A stretch of DNA of 64,000 bases from Microvirga sp052114605 (GTDB taxonomy: Bacteria > Pseudomonadota > Alphaproteobacteria > Rhizobiales > Beijerinckiaceae), in NCBI RefSeq assembly GCF_052114605.1, contig NZ_JBFRFB010000001.1, positions 186,001 through 250,000 of the forward strand, read 5' to 3'. Positions 17,696 to 26,413 of the stretch are shown piece after piece; position 1 is the stretch's first letter; each line of letters begins with the position of its first letter. Both the position numbers and the translations under genes were made by a program. The notes under the pieces are model-generated. The model was not told where the DNA came from. It searched no databases and was given only the letters and a program-made list of their open reading frames with translations.

Positions 17696-18571
17696 GTGAG
17701 TATCCAAGCCTGGGCTGTCGTTGAGAATGGCGAGGTCGTGGAGGCGCATCACGCGGATCGCCGCGTGCCGTGGTGGAGCTTCACCAAGACCGTTTTGGCT
17801 ACTGCTGCCTTGGTGCTCGTGGAGAAAGGCTCCATTGGCCTCGATGAGCCACTGAACGGAAAGCCCTATACACTGCGCCATCTCATCCAGCATCGTTCCG
17901 GCCTCGCGGATTACGGCTCGTTCCGTTCCTATCATGAGGCCGTGGCACGCGACGACGAGCCTTGGTCCGTCTCGAAGCTTCTTGACGAAACCGACGCGGG
18001 GCGTCTGCGCTATGTCACGGGAGAGGGCTGGGAATATTCAAATATCGGCTATCTCTTCGTTCGGCAGATCATCGAGGATCTGACAGGACGAAAGCTCGAC
18101 GTCGCTCTTCGCGAACTGGTGTTCGACCCGCTCGACATACATAGTGCAAGGGTCGCGGTAGAGCCGGATGATCTCGACGATGTCATGATGGGATCGGCAC
18201 AGGGCTATCACCCCGGCTGGGTGTATCATGGTCTGCTCGTTGGCAGCATTGGTGATGCCGCTCTCCTGCTTCATCGGCTCATGAAGGGTGTGTTGCTGCC
18301 TCGTAGGATTTTGCAAGAGATGCTATCTGCGCATGTCCTCGGCGGACCTATCGAAGGGCGGCCCTGGCAAGTGCCGGGTTACGGGCTGGGCATGATGAAG
18401 GGCGAGACGACGACGGGAAAAACTGTTGCCGGACATACAGGCGGCGGGCCTGGAAGTACGGTTGCGGTCTATCGATCGCTTGACGCTGTGCAGGCAGGCA
18501 GAACGAGCGCCGTGTTCACCTCTGGCGAGGATGCTTCCGCCACGGAGGCGAGGGCCTTCGAGCTTCTCTAA
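17696..18571 (+). CDS. Serine hydrolase of the beta-lactamase / class C penicillin-binding family
   Basis: The start is the GTG at 17696, one base after the mfd stop, giving VSIQAWAVVENGEVVEAHHA and 291 residues. The three active-site motifs of this family are present: SFTK (SxxK nucleophile, about residue 29), YSN in GWEYSNIGYLFVRQI, and HTGG near the C-terminus in AGHTGGGPGSTVAV. There is no signal peptide, which argues for a cytosolic esterase- or amidase-like hydrolase rather than a secreted beta-lactamase. Substrate is unknown. Tight coupling to mfd may be only a matter of packing. Confidence 0.87.
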   Translation: MSIQAWAVVENGEVVEAHHADRRVPWWSFTKTVLATAALVLVEKGSIGLDEPLNGKPYTLRHLIQHRSGLADYGSFRSYHEAVARDDEPWSVSKLLDETDAGRLRYVTGEGWEYSNIGYLFVRQIIEDLTGRKLDVALRELVFDPLDIHSARVAVEPDDLDDVMMGSAQGYHPGWVYHGLLVGSIGDAALLLHRLMKGVLLPRRILQEMLSAHVLGGPIEGRPWQVPGYGLGMMKGETTTGKTVAGHTGGGPGSTVAVYRSLDAVQAGRTSAVFTSGEDASATEARAFELL

Positions 18572-18581
18572 AACTCAGTGC

Positions 18582-18926
18582 TTACATTTCGGCAGCTGCA
18601 ACCGCGCGCGTCCTCAACTCGTTCTGGAGCATGGTCGCGGCACCGCTAACGCCACCTGTGATAATTACGGGCGTGCTGTTTGCGGACAACGTTTTGCGCA
18701 AGCGAGAAGCGAGTTCGAGGAAACGTTTCCGCTCGGACCAATCAGCCTGATAAGGCATCTGCACGACAACGGCGGCTGGGCTAGGAATCAACGCAAGCAC
18801 GTCATCGGCGGCTTCAAAAGGAGCCGTGACGCTGGCGTAACCCATACCGGCGAGTTCTGCCGATAGAGCGCTGTCAGGAGCGCGCTCGCCGCTATCCACG
18901 ACGAGAACCTTCTGCATTCCATTCAT
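18582..18926 (-). CDS. Receiver-like small protein of unknown function
   Basis: The 114-residue product starts at MNGMQKVLVVDSGERAPDSA, chosen because an AGGGTG site precedes this ATG. The opening KVLVVDSG and the alternating beta/alpha pattern (SVTAPFEAADDVLALI, AAVVVQMPY, TPVIITGG) resemble a response-regulator receiver fold. The expected phospho-acceptor Asp is replaced in the AAVVVQMPY strand, so it is probably not phosphorylated. It converges with the serine hydrolase, ending 10 bases from it. Family assignment is tentative. Confidence 0.6.
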   Translation of the reverse strand: MNGMQKVLVVDSGERAPDSALSAELAGMGYASVTAPFEAADDVLALIPSPAAVVVQMPYQADWSERKRFLELASRLRKTLSANSTPVIITGGVSGAATMLQNELRTRAVAAAEM

Positions 18927-19054
18927 GGCAACACCCTGTTTAGACGCGACAGCTGAGACGGGAAACACCCCGATAAACGTCCGGGGCCCAGATTAGTTGC
19001 ATCGGCTGCATGAATGGAAGCTCAACAGTTGGTGTTGTTTTGTTTCGAAATCCA

Positions 19055-20887
19055 TCAATCTGGGACACGCCACCAGCTGTCGATATTGACCCCAGATAAA
19101 GGGTTAAAGCCAGTCAAAGGAATATGTTTCGGGTGCCTTAGTCGGCTATCGTAAGCAAGCCATTGCTCTCCCACGTAAAATAAGGGCACGACATAAAATC
19201 CGGAAAGAAGCGCTCGGTCGAGGGCTCGCACACTCGAAATAAAATCCTCTCGGCTTTTTGCCTCCAGTAGTGCATCGATTAGGCGGTCTATCGCAGGAGA
19301 GGCTGATCCGGAGTGGTTGAGAGAACCGCCCCTTTCGGCTGCGGATGAGCTCCATCGGTTGCGCTGCTCGTTACCGGGAGAGGCCGAGGCCGGCCATACC
19401 CATTGCACCATATCGAATTCGAATCGGGCCAAGCGGCGCCAGTATTGTACATTGTCGACGTTGCGCACGTTAGCCCGGATTCCAACTCGCTGGAGACCTT
19501 GGGTGAAGTTAAGTGCTAGACGCTCCTGCGCGCTTGAATTGACCAGCATTTCGAAGACAAAAGACTCTCCGGTGTCCTTCCGGCGCAGCACATTATTCTT
19601 TAAAATCCAGCCAGCTTGTTCCAGCAGCGCGAGAGCATGGCGAGCCGCCGTGCGGTCACGGCCCGAACCGTCTGAGGAGGGCGGAGCCCATTGTCCTTCC
19701 ATGATGTCGGATCGAACGGCATTAGGGAATGGAGCGAGTAGCCCGCGCTCGCGCTCGTCGGCGGGCCGCCCGATGGATGACAACTCCGAATCGGCGAAGT
19801 AGCTGTCTGCCCTCGTCAGAAGGCCGTAATAGAGATTGCGGTTCAGCCAATCGAAGTCAAAGAGATAGCCCAGAGCTTCGCGGACTTTCGGATCCTTGAA
19901 AATTGGGCGACGGGTGTTGAAAACCAGCCCGTTCATACCCTTAGGAACCTGGATTCGCACCTGTTCCCGCACGATCCGCCCATTATGGATGCCGGGAAAG
20001 TCATAGCCCGTAGCCCAGCGGCCCGGCTCGCCTTCGAGCCGGTAATCATAAAGACCAGCCCGGAAGGCTTCGAAGAGGGTGTTGGCGTCCCGGTAGAAGT
20101 CGTAGCGGATCTCGTCGAAGTTATAGAGCCCGCGCAGCAGCGGCAGGTCCTTCGCCCAGAAATCCTTGCGCCGCTTCAGCGTGACCCGCTCACCGGGGCG
20201 GACCTCGGTGATCTCGTAGGGACCGGAGCCGATGGGTGGGGTGAGGGTGGTGCGGTCGAAAGTATCGGCATTGGTGGTGTGGGCCGCGAAGATCGGCATC
20301 GTGGCGATGATCAACGGCAGCTCACGGTCATTGGCGCCCGAGAGATCGAACCGGATGCGGTGCGGATCGACGATCTCCACAGCCTTCACCTGCCCGAAGC
20401 TGGAGCGGTGGAAGGGCTTCCCATTCTTCTTCAGGACCTCGAAGGTAAACCGGACATCCTCTGTCGTCAGTGGATGGCCGTCCGAGAAGCGAGCTCTCGG
20501 GTCCAGGTTGAAGGTCACGGAGGATCTGTCCTCTGGCATTTCGACTGAGCGCGCGACGAGGCCATAGACTGTAAACGGCTCGTCGGCCGAGCGCATCATG
20601 AGGCTCTGAAGGACGTAGCGCGGCACCACATCCGGCGCTACGCCGATCACAATCATGGGATTGAGGCTGTCGAAATTGCCTTCGAGGGCAAGCGTGATTC
20701 GTCCGCCTTTCTTGGCTTCCGGATCCGCATAGGGCAAGTGCTCGAAACCTGGCGGGAGGGCGGGCTCGCCATGCATGGCGATACCATGACGCACTGCTTC
20801 CTCGGCCCTTGCGGCGCCGAAGAGCGTGAGAACGGCCCAGATGCAGGCCACAAGCAACGGTAAAAGCCTTATGATCTTTCGTGCCAT
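19055..20887 (-). CDS. Periplasmic extracellular solute-binding protein, family 5 (peptide/opine type)
   Basis: This 610-residue binding protein starts at MARKIIRLLPLLVACIWAVL, a clear signal peptide ending at GAARA. The mature part shows family-5 features: HGEPALPPGFEHLPYADPEA, KKGGRITLALEGNFDSLNPM and RYVLQSLMMRSADEPFTVYG. It also has FNLDPRARFSDGHPLTTEDV and a C-terminal FYVVPLFYVGEQWLAYDSRL. The HGxxxLPxxFxHxPYxxP opening is typical of the YejA-like group, which imports oligopeptides or microcin-like compounds. No permease or ATPase genes are adjacent, so its partners must lie elsewhere. Confidence 0.9.
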   Translation of the reverse strand: MARKIIRLLPLLVACIWAVLTLFGAARAEEAVRHGIAMHGEPALPPGFEHLPYADPEAKKGGRITLALEGNFDSLNPMIVIGVAPDVVPRYVLQSLMMRSADEPFTVYGLVARSVEMPEDRSSVTFNLDPRARFSDGHPLTTEDVRFTFEVLKKNGKPFHRSSFGQVKAVEIVDPHRIRFDLSGANDRELPLIIATMPIFAAHTTNADTFDRTTLTPPIGSGPYEITEVRPGERVTLKRRKDFWAKDLPLLRGLYNFDEIRYDFYRDANTLFEAFRAGLYDYRLEGEPGRWATGYDFPGIHNGRIVREQVRIQVPKGMNGLVFNTRRPIFKDPKVREALGYLFDFDWLNRNLYYGLLTRADSYFADSELSSIGRPADERERGLLAPFPNAVRSDIMEGQWAPPSSDGSGRDRTAARHALALLEQAGWILKNNVLRRKDTGESFVFEMLVNSSAQERLALNFTQGLQRVGIRANVRNVDNVQYWRRLARFEFDMVQWVWPASASPGNEQRNRWSSSAAERGGSLNHSGSASPAIDRLIDALLEAKSREDFISSVRALDRALLSGFYVVPLFYVGEQWLAYDSRLRHPKHIPLTGFNPLSGVNIDSWWRVPD

Positions 20888-21103
20888 GGTGCTTTCGCCG
20901 GGCGAGACAAGGCTCCCGGGCAATATTGTACAGAAAGTTGTTCCGAGTGACTGGAAACCTAGCACATGAAAGGTTAAAGGAGCGCCACACGTCATGTCTT
21001 CGCCGCAATCGGCAAAGATTCACCGTCCCGTTACAGGTTTAAGAACACCGAATTCAAACGGCTCACTCAAAAGCCGACCTTTCGACTGAAGAGGATCAAC
21101 GAC

Positions 21104-21877
21104 ATGTCATTCGCGGCACGTATCGCGAGCCTGGGGGGTACCCGTGGCCTGGCAACCGCCCTGGCTCTTCTGGTGAGCGCACCCGCTTTTGCTCAGACCG
21201 CCCCGGCGCAGCCGCGCCCGGCAGCTCCCGCCGCGCAGCCTGCCCGTCCGGCAGCTCCCGCCGCTGGCCAGCCGGCTCAGCAGCAGAGCGGCCCCACGGT
21301 CGTCCAGGTGAAGGCTGAGCCTTCGCAGCCGGAATGGACCAAGGTCTGCGGTAAGGACCAGAACACCAACACCGAGATCTGCTACACCACCCGTGATTTC
21401 GTATCCGACCAGGGCCAGCCGGTTCTCGCGCTCGCCGTCTACGACATCAAGGGCCAGCAGCCCCAGAAGGTTGTCCGCTTCGTGATGCCGCTCGGCCTGC
21501 TGCTTGCACCTGGCCTGCGCTTCACGGTGGATCAGGGCCAGGCTGTTGCCGGCCGCTACGTGATGTGCCTGCCCAACGGCTGCTTCGCCGAGGCACAGGT
21601 GAAGGACGACTTCATCGCTTCCCTCAAGAAGGGCGCGAACCTCAACGTCAGCGTTCAGAACCAGGCTGGCCGCGAGATCACCTTCGCCGTTCCGGCTGCC
21701 GGCTTCGCCAAGTCCTTCGATGGTGCTCCGATCGACCCGAAGGTACTCGAAGAGCAGCAGCGTAAGCTTCAGGAAGAGCTCCAGAAGAAGAGCGAAGAGA
21801 TGCGTCAGAAGATGCTCCAGAGCCAGGGTGGCGCCGCTGCTCCGGCCCCGGGTGCGCCGGCCGCTCCCAAGCCGTAA
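21104..21877 (+). CDS. Invasion-associated locus B (IalB) family periplasmic protein
   Basis: The 257-residue protein has a signal peptide (to about residue 30, ending PAFAQ), then an Ala/Pro-rich stretch (about residues 31-62). The IalB domain follows with WTKVCGKDQNTNTEICYTTR, KVVRFVMPLGLLLAPGLRF, VAGRYVMCLPNGCFAEAQV and AVPAAGFAKSFDGAPIDP. The four cysteines could form two disulfides. A charged C-terminal helix (about 215-243, EEQQRKLQEELQKKSEEM) looks like a coiled coil and precedes an Ala/Pro tail. IalB was named in Bartonella, but homologues are common in free-living Hyphomicrobiales, where the role is envelope-related and unclear. A strong intrinsic terminator follows. Confidence 0.93.
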   Translation: MSFAARIASLGGTRGLATALALLVSAPAFAQTAPAQPRPAAPAAQPARPAAPAAGQPAQQQSGPTVVQVKAEPSQPEWTKVCGKDQNTNTEICYTTRDFVSDQGQPVLALAVYDIKGQQPQKVVRFVMPLGLLLAPGLRFTVDQGQAVAGRYVMCLPNGCFAEAQVKDDFIASLKKGANLNVSVQNQAGREITFAVPAAGFAKSFDGAPIDPKVLEEQQRKLQEELQKKSEEMRQKMLQSQGGAAAPAPGAPAAPKP

Positions 21878-21900
21878 GCTTTGGACCAAAAGACAAAATA

Positions 21901-21931
21901 AAAACGCCGGGCTCAATTGCCCGGCGTTTTT
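21901..21931 (+). terminator. Intrinsic terminator after the IalB-family gene
   Basis: A perfect stem AACGCCGGGC/GCCCGGCGTT with a six-base loop (TCAATT) is followed by TTTT-T. It begins 23 bases after the ialB stop. Because the 5' arm is preceded by a run of A, it may act in both directions, also ending transcripts of the convergent hspQ gene. Confidence 0.92.
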
Positions 21932-21947
21932 ATTTCTGACCCCCGCT

Positions 21948-22283
21948 TTAGTTGGCGAGGATGGGCTTGGCCTTGTAGGCCCCGTTCTTGTCCCGGATGA
22001 ACATTTCCTCGATCATCGGGTTGCGCAGGGGCTCTACCGAATGGTCCGGCAGCAAGTTCTGCTCTGATACGTAGGCGATATACTCGGTTTCCGCGTTCTC
22101 GGCGAAGAGATGGTAGAAGGGCTGGTCCTTGTGGGGCCGCACCTCTTCCGGAATCGACATCAGCCACTCTTCCGTGTTGTCGAATTCGGGGTCGACGTCG
22201 AAAATAAGTCCTCTGAAATCGAACAGGCGATGCCTGACCACCTGGCCGATCGCGAATTTGGCTGAACTCGCTTTCATGGGCAT
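21948..22283 (-). CDS. hspQ: Heat shock protein HspQ (hemimethylated-DNA-binding / YccV family)
   Basis: HspQ modulates Lon-dependent proteolysis in E. coli and was earlier described as binding hemimethylated DNA. The 111-residue product starts at MPMKASSAKFAIGQVVRHRL, with AAGGAGT placed 9 bases before the ATG. Diagnostic segments are FDFRGLIFDVDPEFDNTEEW, QPFYHLFAENAETEYIAYVSEQNLL (19 of which are nearly invariant in the family) and the C-terminal GAYKAKPILAN. It converges with the IalB-family gene across the bidirectional terminator. Confidence 0.93.
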   Translation of the reverse strand: MPMKASSAKFAIGQVVRHRLFDFRGLIFDVDPEFDNTEEWLMSIPEEVRPHKDQPFYHLFAENAETEYIAYVSEQNLLPDHSVEPLRNPMIEEMFIRDKNGAYKAKPILAN

Positions 22284-22540
22284 GGGTCTTAACTCCTTGA
22301 TCTTGCATATAGACACGCAAGCGGGAATCTCCAAATCCGCCCCTCTCACAATCAGGAGAGCGGGACAAAGGCTTCCCAGCAGTCATAGCAAGAAGCAGGT
22401 CAACCCCAAGTCGCCCCTTGCGAGCTTTGCGTTTCAGGACTGACGGCCTGTCGAAAGATGGGATTGCTGCAAGGTTGGAACCTTGCCAGAAGACGTGACC
22501 ATCCGACTGTCCTTTCCTTGCGTTGTCTGAGGAGTCCGCG

Positions 22541-23512
22541 ATGTCCGAGTTGATCGGGCTTTTCAATCTGCTTGCGCCGTTTTTCGGCTTGATTGCGCTC
22601 GGATTTTTCTGCGGCAAGGTGGTCAAGCAGCCCGAAGGCGGGCTCGCCTGGATGCAGTTCTTCCTGATCTATGTGGCGCTGCCCTGCCTGTTCTTCCGGC
22701 TCATCGCCGACAAGCCGCTGGATGAACTGGCGAACTGGCCCTTCATCGCGGCTACGACATTCTCGACAGCTTGCGCCTTCGCCCTGTCCTTCGCCGCGGG
22801 CTGGCGTTACACGCGGGAGTTGCCGCAATCGGTGATGCAGGGCGTCGCCGGTTCCTATTCCAATATCGGCTATATGGGGCCGCCGTTGATCCTGGCTGCC
22901 ATCGGCTCATCGGCGAGTGCGCCGGTCGTGCTGATCTTCGTCTTCGATACGCTTTTCCTGTTTTCCATCGTGCCGCTGCTGATGTCGCTGGCCGGTATCG
23001 ACAAGCTCACCCTTGGAGCCACGATCCGTAAGATCGTTTGGCGGGTCGTCACCCATCCGTTCAACATCGCCACCGCCGCCGGCATCATGGCGAGCTACCT
23101 CCACCTCAAATTGCCCGGTCCTATCGACCAGATGGTGACTTGGCTCTGGGGAGCGGCCGCGCCCTGCGCACTCTTCCTGCTCGGCGTCACGGTGGCTATG
23201 CGGCCGCTGAAGCGAATTCCAGGCGAGGTGCCCGTCCTCGTGCTGATCAAGCTGGTGCTTCATCCGCTTCTTGTCTGGGTCGTTCTTTCAGCTATCGGCG
23301 ATTTCGGGCAGGATTGGACTTATGCGGCCATTGTCATGGCGGCGCTGCCGCCGGCTCTGAACATCTTCGTCATCTCGACCCAGTACAATGTGGGCGTCGA
23401 ACGCGCCTCGGCCTGCGTCCTCATCGGAACGCTGGTTTCTATGGTGACGCTGACAGCCGTGCTCTACCTCACCACGAGAACCGGCATTCTGCCTTACGAT
23501 CTTTTTCCTTAA
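22541..23512 (+). CDS. AEC (auxin efflux carrier) family transporter
   Basis: The 323-residue integral membrane protein begins at MSELIGLFNLLAPFFGLIAL, following a GAGGAGT site. About ten hydrophobic segments form two five-helix halves separated by a loop near residues 140-180. SYSNIGYMGPPLIL is the conserved first-half motif, and the second half has AALPPALNIFVISTQYNVG with an intrahelical Pro. AEC proteins export or take up organic anions such as malate or auxin-like acids. The substrate is not predictable here. Its last four bases overlap the end of the convergent UbiH-type gene. Confidence 0.9.
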   Translation: MSELIGLFNLLAPFFGLIALGFFCGKVVKQPEGGLAWMQFFLIYVALPCLFFRLIADKPLDELANWPFIAATTFSTACAFALSFAAGWRYTRELPQSVMQGVAGSYSNIGYMGPPLILAAIGSSASAPVVLIFVFDTLFLFSIVPLLMSLAGIDKLTLGATIRKIVWRVVTHPFNIATAAGIMASYLHLKLPGPIDQMVTWLWGAAAPCALFLLGVTVAMRPLKRIPGEVPVLVLIKLVLHPLLVWVVLSAIGDFGQDWTYAAIVMAALPPALNIFVISTQYNVGVERASACVLIGTLVSMVTLTAVLYLTTRTGILPYDLFP

Positions 23513-24717
23513 GCGGCGGAGGCATACTGCATCAGGCGAGGTGCTCCCACGCGAGGAAGAACGCCTTCACGCATGACGATCCTCCGCAGCGGCCCGATAT
23601 GGCTCAGCACCAGCAGGCCTGCGCCGCGCAAAAAGTCAGCCGGGATCATGCCGGCGAGGAGAGTGCGGTTTAGGCCATCGACAGCAGCTGTCCGCAGGCG
23701 CACATCGAGATCGCGGCTGCGTTGATAGATCCGTATTGTCTCTGCGGAGCCGGGTTCCTCGCCCTCCTCGAAGGCGTCGAGAACGGCATCCCTCAATGAA
23801 GCAACGTCCCTGAAACCGAGGTTGAGACCCTGCGCGCCAATCGGCGGGAACACATGCGCTGCTTCGCCGACCAAAGCGAGGCGCGGAACGCCGTATCGGG
23901 AGACCGAGAGGCCGCTCATGGGCACGAGCCCGCGCGGACCATCGATCCGCATGGTACCGAGAATGTAATGGGCCTGCCGCTCGATCTCGGCGGCCAGAGC
24001 CTTGTCGTCCAGTTTCGAAAGCTGCTCGGCCTGCTTCTGGCTCGTCACCCAGACGAGGCTGGAGCGTTTACCGGGCAGAGGGACGAGCGTGAAAGGCCCA
24101 TGGCGCGTGTGAAATTCGGTCGAGGTCTCGCGATGCTCGCGGTCATGCGCCAAAATCGTCGTGACTGCCGATTGGGGGTATGACCAGGTCTGTGTCTCGA
24201 TCCCGGCTATCTGGCGTAAGCGTGAATTACGTCCGTCGGCTGCGACAACGAGGCTGGCCTGGATCTCCGATCCATCGGCCAGTGTGATCGAGGCGTGTTC
24301 TGGACCAGCATGAAAGGCCGTCGCGAAATGCGGCACCAAGGTCAGGTCTTCATGGGCCTTCGCTGCCTCAGCCATCTTTTCCACGAGGGTTGCGTTCTCG
24401 ATGTTCCAGCCGAAGGCATCGAGTCCGATTTCGCCTGCGACGAACGAGGCCGTCGGCGGGCGGAACAGGCTGCCCGTATCGTCGATGATACGCATGGTCT
24501 CGAGCGGGGCGGCTTCCGGTCGGAGAGAAGGCCAGACGCCCAGCGCCTCCAGAAACCGGACCGAGCCGTTGAGCAGTGCCACGGTGCGGCCATCGCGCCG
24601 GGTATCCAGGGCACCGATGAGAACGGTCTTGAATCCATCCTGTGCGAAGGCGATTGCGGCGCTCAAACCAGCCGCTCCCGCGCCCACGACAGCAATGTTA
24701 TAGGATGTCTCGTTCAC
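23509..24717 (-). CDS. UbiH/UbiF/VisC-family FAD-dependent monooxygenase
   Basis: This 402-residue flavoprotein has the N-terminal Rossmann motif IAVVGAGAAGLSAAIAFAQDG, the middle VVAADGRNSRLRQIAGI (the DG motif) and ALVGEAAHVFPPIGAQGLNL (GD-like motif with GE). The pattern identifies the ubiquinone-hydroxylase branch of flavoprotein monooxygenases. Such proteins add hydroxyl groups to the ubiquinone ring. Which ring position, or whether another phenol is the substrate, cannot be decided from this sequence. It is convergent and overlapping with the AEC transporter and divergent from the BMP-type ABC operon. Confidence 0.9.
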   Translation of the reverse strand: MNETSYNIAVVGAGAAGLSAAIAFAQDGFKTVLIGALDTRRDGRTVALLNGSVRFLEALGVWPSLRPEAAPLETMRIIDDTGSLFRPPTASFVAGEIGLDAFGWNIENATLVEKMAEAAKAHEDLTLVPHFATAFHAGPEHASITLADGSEIQASLVVAADGRNSRLRQIAGIETQTWSYPQSAVTTILAHDREHRETSTEFHTRHGPFTLVPLPGKRSSLVWVTSQKQAEQLSKLDDKALAAEIERQAHYILGTMRIDGPRGLVPMSGLSVSRYGVPRLALVGEAAHVFPPIGAQGLNLGFRDVASLRDAVLDAFEEGEEPGSAETIRIYQRSRDLDVRLRTAAVDGLNRTLLAGMIPADFLRGAGLLVLSHIGPLRRIVMREGVLPRVGAPRLMQYASAA

Positions 24718-24865
24718 GCTCTTCTCCCGCCATCTGCCTGTGGACGGCTTGCCGACTCACCATAAACCATGGATTCGCCATTGCCGATCCATGTGCCGCA
24801 TCCCTATGATCTGGATCAATGGTTCCTTCGAAACCCGCTTCAACATTTAAGTCAGAGACGCTTGC

Positions 24866-26413
24866 GTGAAGGCAGACGCATCACCACCCCGAACGCCCCT
24901 CGTCGAGCTTAAAGGCATCAGCAAGCGTTACGGCGAACTCCTGGCCAATGATGGCATCGACCTGGCCATCGAGCCGGGCGAGATCCATGCGCTTCTCGGT
25001 GAGAACGGCGCGGGCAAATCCACGCTGGTCAAAATCCTCTACGGCGTCATTGAGCCGACCGCGGGCGAGATCCGCTGGGAGGGCAAGCCCGTCACCATCG
25101 CTTCTCCGGTAGAGGCGAGGGCGTTGGGCCTCGGCATGGTGTTCCAGCATTTCTCGCTCTTCGACGAGATGACCGTCGCTGAGAACATCGCAGTCGCGCT
25201 CTCCAACGAATGGAGCCTCGCTACGGTCCGCAGCCGCTTGAGCGAGATCAGCCGCACCTACGGCCTTGCGCTCGATGCCGACCGCGCGGTGTGGACCCTC
25301 TCGGCCGGCGAACGCCAGCGCATCGAGATCGTGCGTTGCCTCCTGCAGAACCCGCGCCTGCTCATCCTGGACGAGCCCACCTCCGTGCTGACGCCGCAGG
25401 AGGCGAAGCATCTGTTCGTGACGCTCGACAAGCTCTCCGCCGATGGCTGCTCCATCCTCTACATTTCCCATAAGCTCGAGGAAGTGCGCCGTCTCTGCCG
25501 CAGCGCGACGATCCTGCGGGCGGGGCGTGTTGTGGCGAGCATCGATCCTCGTGCCAGCAGCGCGCGCGAGATCGCGGCCCTCATGGTCGGCAACGAGGTC
25601 GGCGAAGTTCGAACGGATGCGCCGCATAAGCCGCAAGGCTCGGTCCTGGCGGTGGATCGCCTCTCCATGCCTCCAGCGGGATTGCACGGGCAAGCCCTGA
25701 AGGACATCAACCTCGTGGCGCGGGCAGGCGAGGTCGTCGGCATCGCAGGTGTGGCGGGCAACGGCCAGAGCGAACTGTTCGCCGCCCTGTCCGGCGAGCG
25801 CCTCGCCGAACGAAACGATGCAATCACGATTGCAGGCCGGCCCTGTGGCGCGACCGGTATCGATGGGCGGCGCAAGCTCGCCGCGGCCTTCGTTCCCGAA
25901 GAGCGGTTAGGGCACGCAGCAGCACCCACGCATAAGCTCAGTGAGAACACCCTGATCTCGCACGCGGCGACGGAAGTCAGCAGCACCGGTTTCATTCTGC
26001 TCAATGCCGCGAAGCGCCTCGCCAGCAGCATCATTAGGGCCTTTGACGTTCGTACCCCCGAGGGCGATCCGCAGGCGCGAAAACTCTCCGGCGGCAACCT
26101 GCAGAAATTCGTGATCGGCCGCGAGATCATCCGCAAGCCCAAGCTGCTGATCGTCGATCAGCCCACCTGGGGCGTGGATGCGGGCGCGGCCCGGCTGATC
26201 CGGCAGTCGCTTGTGGATCTCGCCCGCGATGGCAGCGCCGTCGTGGTCGTGAGTCAGGACTTGGATGAATTGTTTGAAGTCGCGGACCAGATGGCGGTGA
26301 TCCACCAGGGCGCTTTAAGCCCGTTGAAGCCCATCGGTGAATGGACCAAGGAGGCGGTCGGCCTTGAAATGCTAGGCGTTGCTCGAACTCACGGGGATGC
26401 TCATGCGGTTTGA
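24866..26413 (+). CDS. BMP-type ABC importer, double ATP-binding protein
   Basis: The 515-residue subunit starts with GTG and carries two fused ABC cassettes. The first has Walker A LLGENGAGKSTLVKILYGV, Q-loop FQHFSLFDEMTVAEN, signature LSAGERQRIEI and Walker B LLILDEPTSVL. The second has GVAGNGQSELFAALSG in place of Walker A, then LSGGNLQKFVIGREI and LLIVDQPTWGVD. A second cassette with an altered Walker A is usual for RbsA/NupO-like subunits. Family members power uptake of nucleosides (NupO, BmpA systems). It leads an operon of four overlapping or closely spaced genes. Confidence 0.93.
   Translation: MKADASPPRTPLVELKGISKRYGELLANDGIDLAIEPGEIHALLGENGAGKSTLVKILYGVIEPTAGEIRWEGKPVTIASPVEARALGLGMVFQHFSLFDEMTVAENIAVALSNEWSLATVRSRLSEISRTYGLALDADRAVWTLSAGERQRIEIVRCLLQNPRLLILDEPTSVLTPQEAKHLFVTLDKLSADGCSILYISHKLEEVRRLCRSATILRAGRVVASIDPRASSAREIAALMVGNEVGEVRTDAPHKPQGSVLAVDRLSMPPAGLHGQALKDINLVARAGEVVGIAGVAGNGQSELFAALSGERLAERNDAITIAGRPCGATGIDGRRKLAAAFVPEERLGHAAAPTHKLSENTLISHAATEVSSTGFILLNAAKRLASSIIRAFDVRTPEGDPQARKLSGGNLQKFVIGREIIRKPKLLIVDQPTWGVDAGAARLIRQSLVDLARDGSAVVVVSQDLDELFEVADQMAVIHQGALSPLKPIGEWTKEAVGLEMLGVARTHGDAHAV

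Noticed and set aside
25720..25800. Altered Walker A in the second cassette of the BMP-type ATPase
   Set aside because: This is usual for RbsA/NupO-type fused ATPases and is not a sign of decay.
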